Below the pieces are notes generated by a model. It was given only the letters and a program-made list of their open reading frames with translations, was not told where the DNA came from and searched no databases. Below are positions 35,101-42,932 of a stretch of DNA of 64,000 nt, in pieces (position 1 is the first letter of the stretch; every line of letters begins with the position of its first letter). The stretch lies in NCBI RefSeq assembly GCF_036421915.1, contig NZ_JAZGOM010000007.1; one strand, given 5' to 3'. This DNA comes from Georgenia_A wangjunii (GTDB taxonomy: Bacteria > Actinomycetota > Actinomycetes > Actinomycetales > Actinomycetaceae). The position numbers and the translations under genes are program-made.

Positions 35101-36714
35101 GTGATCACCGCCCACGACGTCTCCATGCGCATCGGCGCACGCGAGCTCCTCCACGAGGCGTCCTTCCGCATCGACGCAGGCATGCGGATCGGGCTCGTCG
35201 GGCGCAACGGCGCCGGCAAGACCACGCTGACGAAGCTGCTCGCCGGTGAGGCCGCCACGTCCGGCGTCATCCAGCACACGGGCGACATCGTCCGCAGCGG
35301 CGAGGTGGGGTACCTGCCGCAGGACCCCCGCACGGGCGACATGGAGGTCCTCGCCCAGGACCGGGTGCTCTCGGCCCGCGGGCTCGACGACATCGTCCGG
35401 CGCCTGCGCAAGGTCGAGCAGGTCATGGCCACCGCCGAGGGCGAGAAGCAGCAGCAGGCGATGGAGCGTTACGCGCGCCTCGACGCGCAGTTCGCCGCCC
35501 AGGGCGGGTGGGCCGCCGAGTCCGAGGCCGCCCGGCTCACGTCCAACCTCGGGCTGCCCACGCGCGTCCTCGACCAGCCGCTCGCGACGCTCTCCGGCGG
35601 GCAGCGCCGCCGCGTCGAGCTCGCCCGCATCCTCTTCTCCGGCGCCGAGACGCTCCTGCTCGACGAGCCGACTAACCACCTCGACCACGACTCGATCCTC
35701 TGGCTGCGCGACTACCTCAAGAGCTACACCGGGGGATTCGTCGTCATCAGCCACGACGCCGACCTCCTGCGCGAGACGGTCAACACCGTCTTCCACCTCG
35801 ACGCCAACCGCGGTTCCCTCGACGTCTACCAGCTCGGCTGGGACGCCTACCTCGCTCAGCGGGAGCAGGACGAGCGGCGCCGCAAGCGTGAGCGGGCCAA
35901 CGCCGAGAAGAAGGCCTCGGTCCTCATGGTCCAGGCCAACAAGATGCGGGCGAAGGCGACGAAGGCCGTCGCCGCGCAGAACATGGCGCGCCGGGCCGAG
36001 CGCCTCGTCGCCGGCCTCGAGGAGACCCGCCGGGCGGACAAGGTGGCGCACCTGCGCTTCCCCGACCCCGCGCCGTGCGGCAAGACCCCGCTGACCGCCG
36101 AGGGGCTGAGCAAGACGTACGGCTCCCTCGAGGTCTTCACCGACGTCGACCTCGCCATCGACCGCGGCTCCAAGGTGGTCATCCTCGGGCTCAACGGCGC
36201 CGGCAAGACGACCCTCCTGCGCATCCTCGGCGGCGTCGAGGCCCCGGACACGGGCAAGGTCGTCCCCGGCCACGGCCTCAAGGTCGGCTACTACGCCCAG
36301 GAGCACGAGACCCTCGACGTCGACCGCACCGTCGTGGAGAACCTGCGCTCCGCCGCGCCGGACATGACCGACACCCAGGTGCGCTCCGTGCTCGGCTCGT
36401 TCCTCTTCTCCGGGGACGACGCGGACAAGCCCGCCAAGGTGCTCTCCGGCGGCGAGAAGACGCGCCTCGCCCTCGCCGTCCTCGTCGTGTCCTCGGCGAA
36501 CGTCCTCCTCCTCGACGAGCCGACGAACAACCTCGACCCCGCCTCCCGCGAGGAGATCCTCGGCGCGCTGCGGACCTTCACCGGCGCCGTCGTCCTCGTC
36601 ACCCACGACGAGGGCGCTGTGCGCGCGCTCGACCCCGAGCGCGTCCTCCTCCTGCCGGACGGCGACGAGGACCTGTGGAACGAGGGTTACGTCGAGCTCG
36701 TCTCCCTCGCCTGA
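35101..36714 (+). CDS. ABC-F family translation-associated ATPase
   Basis: 537 residues with two ABC domains and no membrane segments, so a ribosome-acting ABC-F protein rather than a transporter. First domain: Walker A GRNGAGKTTL, signature TLSGGQRRRVELA, Walker B LLLDEPTNHLD. A charged linker follows (EQDERRRKRERANAEKKAS). Second domain: GLNGAGKTTL, VLSGGEKTRLALA, LLLDEPTNNLD. GTG start. It could be a housekeeping translation factor or a ribosome-protection protein; no C-terminal resistance-type extension is seen. Confidence 0.92.
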   Translation: MITAHDVSMRIGARELLHEASFRIDAGMRIGLVGRNGAGKTTLTKLLAGEAATSGVIQHTGDIVRSGEVGYLPQDPRTGDMEVLAQDRVLSARGLDDIVRRLRKVEQVMATAEGEKQQQAMERYARLDAQFAAQGGWAAESEAARLTSNLGLPTRVLDQPLATLSGGQRRRVELARILFSGAETLLLDEPTNHLDHDSILWLRDYLKSYTGGFVVISHDADLLRETVNTVFHLDANRGSLDVYQLGWDAYLAQREQDERRRKRERANAEKKASVLMVQANKMRAKATKAVAAQNMARRAERLVAGLEETRRADKVAHLRFPDPAPCGKTPLTAEGLSKTYGSLEVFTDVDLAIDRGSKVVILGLNGAGKTTLLRILGGVEAPDTGKVVPGHGLKVGYYAQEHETLDVDRTVVENLRSAAPDMTDTQVRSVLGSFLFSGDDADKPAKVLSGGEKTRLALAVLVVSSANVLLLDEPTNNLDPASREEILGALRTFTGAVVLVTHDEGAVRALDPERVLLLPDGDEDLWNEGYVELVSLA

Positions 36715-36755
36715 GACGCCCTTTCCCTCGCCAGGCGCTCGCGCCCGTGCCGGTT

Positions 36756-36761
36756 TACGCT
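36756..36761 (+). promoter_or_regulatory. -10 box TACGCT of the small HTH gene
   Basis: TACGCT lies 34 nt before the GTG at 36795. A small hairpin (CGTCTG, 36762-36767, with CAGACC-side bases 36772-36776) falls in the leader. Confidence 0.35.
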
Positions 36762-36794
36762 CGTCTGAAACCAGACCGGCGAGGGAGGGGCGTT

Positions 36795-37028
36795 GTGGCC
36801 GAGAAGATCGCCAGAGGTGCTCGCGTGGTCGGTGAGCGGCGGACATCGCTCGCTGCCGAGCTCGCCAAGCGGTACGAGTCCGGGGAGTCCGTAAGGTCGA
36901 TCGCGGACGACATCGGTCGCAGCTACGGGTTCGTCCACGGGCTCCTCGTCCAGGAGAACGTGCCGATGCGCCGGCGCGGCGGCCCCGTCAAGAAGGTGGA
37001 CGAGCGGAGCTCAGCTGGGCATCGATGA
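36795..37028 (+). CDS. Small helix-turn-helix protein
   Basis: 77-residue basic protein with one HTH (SLAAELAKRYESGESVRSIA, then DDIGRSYGFVHGLL) and an Arg/Gly-rich tail. Close relatives of 65-75 aa are widespread in Actinobacteria but uncharacterised. GTG start after GGGAGGGG with a 4-nt spacer. Its 3' end overlaps the opposing SURF1 gene by 41 bp. Confidence 0.82.
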   Translation: MAEKIARGARVVGERRTSLAAELAKRYESGESVRSIADDIGRSYGFVHGLLVQENVPMRRRGGPVKKVDERSSAGHR

Positions 37029-37833
37029 GGGCGTCCTCCTCGTCGTCCGACCTGGGACGCCGGGAGCCCGGAACCTCACCGGCGCGCTCCGCGGCCTCGC
37101 GCCGTGCGAGCACCGCGAGCCCCACCGGTGCGGCAAGGGCGAAGACCCACCACTGGAAGGCGTAGGACAGGTGCGGGCCGAGGTCCGTCACCGGCCGGGC
37201 CAGCGCCGGTAGCTCCTCCGCCGCAGGAGGGTCGTGCTCGCCGGCGAGCACGTAGCCCTGGAGCACCGGCGTGCCCGAGGCGGCGATCTCCTCCGCCACG
37301 CCCGCCGCCGGGAGCACCTCACCGGGCTCGATCCGGTACACCTGGCCGGCCGGCGCCGACCGGTCGCCCGGCGGCTCGGCCGTGCGCAGCCGGCCCGTGA
37401 GGCGCACCTCGCCCGCCGGCGCGGGCGGCGGGCCGGCCGTGTCCGTCGCCTGGGAGAGCCAGCCACGGTCGACGACGACGACGACCTCGCTCCCGTCGTC
37501 GAGCTCGGCCGCGAACAGGGTGAGGACCTCCATCGCCGGCGTGCTCCCGACGGGGCGGTTGCGGACGAGGACGTCCTCGCCGAGGTAGCGCCCCTCGAGC
37601 TCGACCTGGCGCCACACGCGCTCCGGCGGCACGGGCGCCCGGGGGTCGAGGACCTCCTCGAGCGGGGCCGGGGCGACGTCGTAGTTGTCCTCGACGAGCG
37701 CGTTCGCCTCGACCCGGCCGACGTGCCGGTTCCACTGCCACACCCCGAGGCCGACGCACGCGGCCGAGACGAGGAGGGCGACGAGGCCGAGGCCGACCCA
37801 GCGCCGTGAGACGAGGAAGCCGTACACCCTCAC
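36988..37833 (-). CDS. SURF1 family cytochrome oxidase assembly protein
   Basis: 281 residues with the SURF1 layout: an N-terminal transmembrane helix (about 12-32), a periplasmic domain, and a C-terminal helix (about 230-250, YAFQWWVFALAAPVG). GVWQWNRHVGRVEAN and HLSYAFQWWVFA are the family motifs. It helps insert heme A into oxidase subunit I, so it is linked in function to ctaA. The GTG at 37833 overlaps the stop of the upstream small gene (GTGA). Confidence 0.9.
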   Translation of the reverse strand: MRVYGFLVSRRWVGLGLVALLVSAACVGLGVWQWNRHVGRVEANALVEDNYDVAPAPLEEVLDPRAPVPPERVWRQVELEGRYLGEDVLVRNRPVGSTPAMEVLTLFAAELDDGSEVVVVVDRGWLSQATDTAGPPPAPAGEVRLTGRLRTAEPPGDRSAPAGQVYRIEPGEVLPAAGVAEEIAASGTPVLQGYVLAGEHDPPAAEELPALARPVTDLGPHLSYAFQWWVFALAAPVGLAVLARREAAERAGEVPGSRRPRSDDEEDALIDAQLSSARPPS

Positions 37834-38060
37834 GCGTCGAGCTCGGCGACGGGGACGACGTCGTGGAGGAAGGAGCGCGCGGCGAGGAAACCGGCGAGGT
37901 GCTCGCGGTGGTCCGTGCACGCGAGCCACGTCTTGCGCCGGCTCCCGGTGTGGATGCGGGGGTTGGCCCACAGCAGGCCCCAGTCCGCGTCGTTGCGGCA
38001 GCCCTTCGCGCTGCAGATGAGGTCGGGCGCCTCGCCCGCCTGATCCGGCGTCCCGCTCAT
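37830..38060 (-). CDS. Small conserved zinc-ribbon-like protein
   Basis: 76 residues with ICSAKGCRNDADWGLLWANP and KTWLACTDHREHL: Cys-x4-Cys and Cys-x2-His pairs that could bind one zinc. Conserved in Actinobacteria between DUF3099 and SURF1 genes, without known function. The ATG overlaps the DUF3099 stop (ATGA) and its stop overlaps the SURF1 GTG. Confidence 0.8.
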   Translation of the reverse strand: MSGTPDQAGEAPDLICSAKGCRNDADWGLLWANPRIHTGSRRKTWLACTDHREHLAGFLAARSFLHDVVPVAELDA

Positions 38061-38464
38061 CGCAGGTACCCCCCGTCGAGGTCGACCGGCACGCCGGTGG
38101 AGCGCGGGCGCCCGGGCCGCTCACCGGGGGCCGGGAAGGCCCCCGGGCCGGCAGACGGGCCGGGCCCGAGCGCCGGCGCCGCGACGAGGGTCGTGGCGGG
38201 CGCGGGACGCTCACGCCCGGCGTTGGCGAGGACGACGGCGATGTAGGGCAGGACGACCGCCCCGGCGACGAGGGTCCAGCGGACCCAGTCCTCGGTGAAC
38301 GCCGCGCCGATGACGCAGGCGGTGCGGATGGCCATGGAGATGAGGTACCGCGTGGCGCGGTCGTGGACGTCGTCGGTCAGGGCGCGCCCGGCGGAGGTGA
38401 TGGCGTGCACCTCGACGCCTCGGTCGCGCCCGCGCTTCCCGTGCGGGACGCCGGAGGATCTCAC
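38057..38464 (-). CDS. DUF3099 membrane protein
   Basis: 135 residues. HAITSAGRALTDDVHDRATRYL is the DUF3099 core, followed by two transmembrane helices (about 42-60 and 64-82) and a Pro/Gly-rich cytoplasmic tail. GTG start with a -10 box 6 nt upstream. First gene of the DUF3099, small zinc-ribbon, SURF1 unit, divergent from fabG as in many Actinobacteria. Confidence 0.85.
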   Translation of the reverse strand: MRSSGVPHGKRGRDRGVEVHAITSAGRALTDDVHDRATRYLISMAIRTACVIGAAFTEDWVRWTLVAGAVVLPYIAVVLANAGRERPAPATTLVAAPALGPGPSAGPGAFPAPGERPGRPRSTGVPVDLDGGYLR

Positions 38465-38470
38465 CCGACG

Positions 38471-38476
38471 AGGCTA
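38471..38476 (-). promoter_or_regulatory. -10 box TAGCCT of the DUF3099 operon, probably leaderless
   Basis: Minus-strand TAGCCT, then CGTCGG, then the GTG at 38464. Confidence 0.5.
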
Positions 38477-38516
38477 ACCCCAGGGCGGACCATCCGTCGC
38501 AGCGGGCGGCCCTGGG

Positions 38517-38522
38517 CTACCG
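38517..38522 (+). promoter_or_regulatory. -10 box TACCGT of the fabG-fabI operon
   Basis: TACCGT lies 51 nt before the fabG GTG at 38574, giving a leader of about 45 nt with an SD. It faces away from the DUF3099 promoter about 40 bp away. Confidence 0.45.
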
Positions 38523-38573
38523 TCTCGCCAGGAGATCTGCACCACGCCAGCACCGAGAACCATGGAGGCACCA

Positions 38574-39296
38574 GTGAACGAGACCACCGGGGGCGGACGT
38601 AGCGTCCTCGTCACGGGCGCGACGCGGGGGATCGGGCGCGCGATCGCCGAGGCCTTCGTCGCCGCCGGGGACCGCGTGGCGACGATCTACCGGGGCGGCG
38701 ACCTGCCCGACGGCGTCCTCGGCGTGCGTGGGGACATGCGGGAGACCGCCTCGGTGGACGCCGCCTTCACCGAGATCGAGGCCGCGCACGGCCCGGTCGA
38801 GGTGCTCGTCGCCAACGCCGGGATCAACCGCGACCAGCTCCTCATGCGGATGACCGACGAGGAGTTCACCGACGTCCTCGACGTCAACCTGACCGGGGTC
38901 TTCCGGTGCGTGCGCCGGGCGAGCAAGGGCATGATCCGGCTGCGCCGCGGCCGCATCGTGCTCATCTCCTCCGTCGTCGGCACGTACGGCTCCCCGGGCC
39001 AGGTGAACTACGCCTCCGCCAAGGCCGGGCTCATCGGGATGGCCCGCTCGATCACGCGCGAGCTCGGCGGGCGCGGCATCACCGCCAACGTCGTCGCGCC
39101 GGGGTTCATCGACACGGACATGACCGCCGCGCTGCCCGCGGAGCGGCAGGAGGCCTACCGGGCGGCCATCCCCGCGGGCCGCTTCGGCTCGGTCGAGGAC
39201 GTCACGGGTGCCGTGCTGTACTTGACCGCGCCCGGCTCCGGCTACGTCTCCGGCGCCGTGGTGCCGGTCGACGGCGGCCTCGGCATGGGGCACTGA
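38574..39296 (+). CDS. fabG: 3-oxoacyl-ACP reductase FabG
   Basis: Short-chain dehydrogenase that reduces 3-oxoacyl-ACP in fatty acid synthesis II. 240 aa. TGATRGIGRA (NADPH site), NAGINRD, ISSVVGTYGSPGQ (catalytic Ser) and YASAKAGL (Tyr-x3-Lys). An upstream in-frame ATG at 38562 exists, but it is part of the GGAGG that serves the GTG at 38574 (5-nt spacer). fabI follows after 39 nt, as in the mycobacterial fabG1-inhA pair. Confidence 0.94.
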   Translation: MNETTGGGRSVLVTGATRGIGRAIAEAFVAAGDRVATIYRGGDLPDGVLGVRGDMRETASVDAAFTEIEAAHGPVEVLVANAGINRDQLLMRMTDEEFTDVLDVNLTGVFRCVRRASKGMIRLRRGRIVLISSVVGTYGSPGQVNYASAKAGLIGMARSITRELGGRGITANVVAPGFIDTDMTAALPAERQEAYRAAIPAGRFGSVEDVTGAVLYLTAPGSGYVSGAVVPVDGGLGMGH

Positions 39297-39335
39297 GGCG
39301 CGCACGCGCCGACACACGGGACGAGAGGACGAAGC

Positions 39336-40103
39336 ATGGGACTGCTCGAGGGTAAGACGCTGCTCGTGACCGGGGTGCTCAAGGACACCTCGATCGCCTT
39401 CCACGTGGCCAGGCTGGCCCAGCAGGAGGGGGCGAGCGTCGTGCTCACCTCGTTCGGCCGCCAGTTCCGCCTCACGCAGGCCATCGCGCGCCGGCTGCCG
39501 CAGCCGGCGCCGGTCGTCGAGCTCGACGTGACGAACGACGAGGACCTCGCGGCGCTCGAGGACCGCGTCCGCGAGCACGCCGACCACCTCGACGCCGTCG
39601 TCCACTCCATCGGCTTCGCGCCGCAGTCCGTCATGGGAGGCAACTTCCTCGCGGGCGAGTGGGCGGACGTCGCCACCGCGCTCGAGGTCTCGGCGTTCTC
39701 CCTCAAGTCCCTCGCCGTCGCGGCCAAGCCGCTCATGGGCCGCGGCTCCGCCGTCGTCGGCCTCACCTTCGACGCCTCGTTCGCGTGGCCGGTCTACGAC
39801 TGGATGGGCGTGGCGAAGGCGGCCTTCGAGTCGACGGCGCGCTACCTCGCGCGCGACCTCGGCCCCGACGGCATCCGCGTCAACCTCGTCTCCGCCGGCC
39901 CCGTCCGCACGACGGCCGCGAAGTCGATCCCGGGCTTCGAGCAGATGGAGGCCACGTGGGGCGAGCGCGCCCCCCTCGGGTGGGACGTCACCGACCCCGA
40001 GCCCACGGCGCGCGCCGTCGCCGCCCTGTGCTCGGACTGGTTCCCGGCGACGACGGCGGAGATCGTCCACGTCGACGGCGGTGTCCACGCGATGGGCCAG
40101 TGA
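39336..40103 (+). CDS. fabI: Enoyl-ACP reductase FabI
   Basis: NADH-dependent enoyl-ACP reductase of the InhA/FabI type, last step of the elongation cycle. 255 aa. LVTGVLKDTSIAFHVA (divergent NAD site), VVHSIGFAPQ, and YDWMGVAKAA with the Tyr-x6-Lys pair. The substrate loop is WGERAPLGWDVTDPE. Its stop overlaps the sixA GTG (GTGA). Confidence 0.95.
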   Translation: MGLLEGKTLLVTGVLKDTSIAFHVARLAQQEGASVVLTSFGRQFRLTQAIARRLPQPAPVVELDVTNDEDLAALEDRVREHADHLDAVVHSIGFAPQSVMGGNFLAGEWADVATALEVSAFSLKSLAVAAKPLMGRGSAVVGLTFDASFAWPVYDWMGVAKAAFESTARYLARDLGPDGIRVNLVSAGPVRTTAAKSIPGFEQMEATWGERAPLGWDVTDPEPTARAVAALCSDWFPATTAEIVHVDGGVHAMGQ

Positions 40104-40615
40104 GGGTGGCCCCACGCACCCTCGTCCTCCTGCGCCACGCCCGGGCCGAGCCCGAGGGCGACCTCGGTGACGCGATGCGCCCCCTCGCCGCCGCCGGGCG
40201 GCGCCAGGCCGCCGCCATCGGCCCCCTCATCCAGGAGGCGACCGGCGGGGTCGATCTCGTCCTCGTCTCCCACGCGCTGCGCGCGAGCGAGACGTACAAG
40301 ATCCTCGCCCCGGCGCTCGACCCCGCACCCGAGGTGCGGGTGAGCGAGGAGCTCTACGGCGCGGGACCGCGCGCCCTGCTCGGCCTGCTCGCCGAGGTCG
40401 GCCCCGAGGTGCGCAGCGTCCTCGTCGTCGGGCACGAGCCGACGATGTCCTCCCTCGCCCACCTCCTCGACGGCGCCGACGAGCCCGTCGCCGACCGGGT
40501 CAGCTTCGGGATCGGGACGGCGACCGGAGCGGTGCTCGAGGTGCCGGTGCGCTGGGACGAGCTCGACCGCTCGTGCGCGCGGCTCGTCGCCCTCGTCGAG
40601 CCCCCGCAGGGCTGA
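40100..40615 (+). CDS. SixA-like histidine phosphatase
   Basis: 171-residue branch-2 histidine phosphatase of the SixA/RHG type. LVLLRHARAEP carries the phosphorylated His, LVSHALRASETYKIL the second Arg, and LVVGHEPTMSS the second His. It could dephosphorylate phosphohistidine proteins or small substrates. The GTG at 40100 overlaps the fabI stop; the GTG at 40106 is an alternative. A co-transcribed role with FAS II is only positional. Confidence 0.88.
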   Translation: MRVAPRTLVLLRHARAEPEGDLGDAMRPLAAAGRRQAAAIGPLIQEATGGVDLVLVSHALRASETYKILAPALDPAPEVRVSEELYGAGPRALLGLLAEVGPEVRSVLVVGHEPTMSSLAHLLDGADEPVADRVSFGIGTATGAVLEVPVRWDELDRSCARLVALVEPPQG

Positions 40616-40659
40616 GCACGGGCCGCGCAGGGCTGGCGGGGCGCGTGTCCCGAGCGGTC

Positions 40660-41613
40660 CTAGCGGGGCGCGCCCAGCCCGAGCAGGCCGAGGACGGCGT
40701 CGAGGCGCGGGAAGCTCACCGTCGCGTCGGCGCGCTCGCGCACGAGCGGCTTCGCGCAGAAGGCGATGCCGAGGCCTGCCGCGGCGATCATGTCGAGGTC
40801 GTTGGCGCCGTCGCCGACGGCGACGACGCGCGCCGGGTCTGCCCCGGTTGCCCGCGCCCACTCACGCAGGGTCCGGGCCTTGACGCGGGCGTCGACCACC
40901 TCGGCGCGGGTCCGTCCCGTCAGCTCGCGCGTGGGCCCGAGCTCGAGGTGGTTCGCGCGGACGAGGTCGATCCCGAGCTCGGCGGCGAGCGGGACGACGA
41001 TCTCCGCGAAACCACCCGAGACCAGGCCGATCGGGGTGCCACGTGCGTGGAGCGCGGCGACGAGCTCGCGCGAGCCCGGCATGAGCGCCATGTGGGCACG
41101 TACCTCGTCGAGGACCGCCCCGGGCAGGCCGGCGAGCGTGGCGACCCGCTCACGCAGGCTCTCGGCGAAGTCGAGCTCGCCGCGCATGGCGCGCTCGGTG
41201 AGGGCGGCGACGGCGTCGAGCGCGCCCGCGCGGGCGGCGAGGAGGTCGATGGCCTCGGCGTCGACGAACGTAGAGTCGACGTCGGTGACGACGAGCGCGG
41301 GACCCTCGCTCGCGAGCGGACCCGTCGTCACCGCGACGTCGGCGCCGAGCGTGGCGGCCGCGGCGCGCAGCGTCGTGACGGCCGGGGCGTGGCCGGCGGC
41401 GGTGCCGGGCGGCGCCGCGGCGTCGTCGCTCACCTCGCCGAGCCACGTGAGGCCGGCCCAGCCCGTCCCGCCCGTCGGCTCGGCAGCACCGAGGCCCCAG
41501 CCGTGGGTCGCGGCGACCCGGACGACGAGGGCGCGCAGCGCCTCCGCCTCGACGGCGGGGGCAGCGCCGTCGTCGTCGAGGGGCCAGACGGTACCGATCC
41601 TCAGCGCACGCAC
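40660..41613 (-). CDS. serB: Phosphoserine phosphatase SerB
   Basis: HAD phosphatase for the last step of serine synthesis, 317 aa. VVTDVDSTFVDAEAIDLLA (nucleophile Asp and acid Asp), IGLVSGGFAEIV, and VAVGDGANDLDMI (Mg2+ Asp). The N-terminal ~100 residues form an ACT-like region of low conservation. The GTG start is preceded by TAGGCT and 7 nt with no SD. Confidence 0.93.
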   Translation of the reverse strand: MRALRIGTVWPLDDDGAAPAVEAEALRALVVRVAATHGWGLGAAEPTGGTGWAGLTWLGEVSDDAAAPPGTAAGHAPAVTTLRAAAATLGADVAVTTGPLASEGPALVVTDVDSTFVDAEAIDLLAARAGALDAVAALTERAMRGELDFAESLRERVATLAGLPGAVLDEVRAHMALMPGSRELVAALHARGTPIGLVSGGFAEIVVPLAAELGIDLVRANHLELGPTRELTGRTRAEVVDARVKARTLREWARATGADPARVVAVGDGANDLDMIAAAGLGIAFCAKPLVRERADATVSFPRLDAVLGLLGLGAPR

Positions 41614-41620
41614 GCGGGCG

Positions 41621-41626
41621 AGCCTA
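41621..41626 (-). promoter_or_regulatory. -10 box TAGGCT of serB, probably leaderless
   Basis: Minus-strand TAGGCT, then CGCCCGC, then the GTG at 41613. Confidence 0.55.
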
Positions 41627-41630
41627 CGGG

Positions 41631-42872
41631 TCAGCGGGTGACGTGCGTGTTCTTGGGCACGACGGTGATACCCGAGTCCGTGACGGTGAAGCCGCGGGCA
41701 CGGTCGTGGTCGTGGTCGATGCCGACCTCGGCGCCCTCGTCGATGCGGACGAACTTGTCGATGATGGCGCGGTTGACGGTCGCGTTGCGCCCGACGTCGA
41801 CGCAGTCCATGACGACGGAGTCACGCACGGACGACCACGAGTTGACCTTGGTGCCGGGGGAGACGATCGACCCGACGACCTCGCCGCCGGAGATGATGAC
41901 CCCGGGGGAGATGATCGAGTCCATCGCGTGCCCGAGGCGCTCGCGGTTGCCGTAGACGAACTTCGCCGGCGGCAGGCCGACGCTGCCGGTGTGGAGCGGC
42001 CACGCGTTGTTGTAGAGGTTGAAGTCCGGGGTGACCGCGATGAGGTCCTGGTTCGCCTCGTAGTAGGCGTCGACCGTCCCGACGTCGCGCCAGTAGTCCT
42101 GGTCGCGCTCGGTGGAGCCGGGGACGACGTTGTCCTTGAAGTCGTAGAACCCGGCGGCGCCCTGGTCGACGAACCACGGGACGATGCTGCCGCCCATGTC
42201 GTGCGCGGAGTCCGGGTCCGCGGCGTCCTTCGTCACGGCCTCCATGAGCGCGTCCGCGTTCATGACGTAGTTGCCCATCGAGGCGAGGACCTCGTCGGGG
42301 GAGTCCGCGAGGCCGACGGCGTCCTTCGGCTTCTCGAGGAACGCACCGATCTTGCGGGGGTCCTTGTCGTCGGCCTGGATGATGCCGAGCTGGTCGGCGA
42401 GGGCGAGCGGCTGACGGATCCCGGCGACCGTGAGCGGCAGCCCCGAGGCCACGTGCTGGTCGACCATCTGGGAGAAGTCCATACGGTAGATGTTGTCCGC
42501 GCCGACGATGACGACGACGTCAGGCCGCTCGTCGTGAATGAGGTTGAGGGACTGGTAGATCGCGTCCGCGCTGCCGAGGTACCAGTGCTTGCCCATGCGC
42601 TGCTGCGCCGGTACAGGAGCGACGTAGTTGCCGAGGAGGGTCGACATCCGCCACGTCTTGGCGATGTGGGTGTCGAGGCTGTGCGACTTGTACTGGGTGA
42701 GGACGACGATCTTGAGGTACCCGGAGTTGGCGATGTTCGACAGCGCGAAGTCGATCAAGCGGTAGATCCCCCCGAAGGGGACGGCCGGCTTCGCCCGCTC
42801 GGCGGTGAGGGGCATGAGGCGCTTGCCCTCGCCACCTGCGAGAACGATCGCGAGAACTCTCTGTGCTGCCAT
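41631..42872 (-). CDS. glgC: Glucose-1-phosphate adenylyltransferase
   Basis: Makes ADP-glucose from glucose 1-phosphate and ATP. 413 aa. AIVLAGGEGKRLMPLTAERAK (nucleotidyltransferase signature and regulatory region), FALSNIANSGY, HWYLGSADAIYQ, and a C-terminal left-handed beta-helix with VVMDCVDVGRNA. The ATG at 42872 follows a TAGGGT box by 7 nt, so it is probably leaderless. It is divergent from glgM, the next user of ADP-glucose. Confidence 0.96.
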   Translation of the reverse strand: MAAQRVLAIVLAGGEGKRLMPLTAERAKPAVPFGGIYRLIDFALSNIANSGYLKIVVLTQYKSHSLDTHIAKTWRMSTLLGNYVAPVPAQQRMGKHWYLGSADAIYQSLNLIHDERPDVVVIVGADNIYRMDFSQMVDQHVASGLPLTVAGIRQPLALADQLGIIQADDKDPRKIGAFLEKPKDAVGLADSPDEVLASMGNYVMNADALMEAVTKDAADPDSAHDMGGSIVPWFVDQGAAGFYDFKDNVVPGSTERDQDYWRDVGTVDAYYEANQDLIAVTPDFNLYNNAWPLHTGSVGLPPAKFVYGNRERLGHAMDSIISPGVIISGGEVVGSIVSPGTKVNSWSSVRDSVVMDCVDVGRNATVNRAIIDKFVRIDEGAEVGIDHDHDRARGFTVTDSGITVVPKNTHVTR

Positions 42873-42879
42873 GATGGTC

Positions 42880-42885
42880 ACCCTA
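42880..42885 (-). promoter_or_regulatory. -10 box TAGGGT of glgC, probably leaderless
   Basis: Minus-strand TAGGGT, 7 nt, then the ATG at 42872. It overlaps the divergent glgM -10 within the palindrome CCCTAGGG (42881-42888). Confidence 0.5.
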
Positions 42886-42889
42886 GGGC
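42884..42889 (+). promoter_or_regulatory. -10 box TAGGGC of glgM, overlapping the glgC promoter
   Basis: TAGGGC lies 43 nt before the glgM ATG, whose leader contains AAGGAG (42919-42924). The two -10 boxes share the TA of CCCTAGGG, so only one polymerase can open this site at a time. Confidence 0.4.
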
Positions 42890-42932
42890 CGGCAGAGCAG
42901 CGCTGCCACAGAATGGCGAAGGAGCCACGCGC

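Noticed and set aside
41643..42870. Plus-strand open frame leading into glgM
   Set aside because: The part before 42933 is antisense to glgC. Only the section from the ATG at 42933, which has an SD and GT4 motifs, is the gene.
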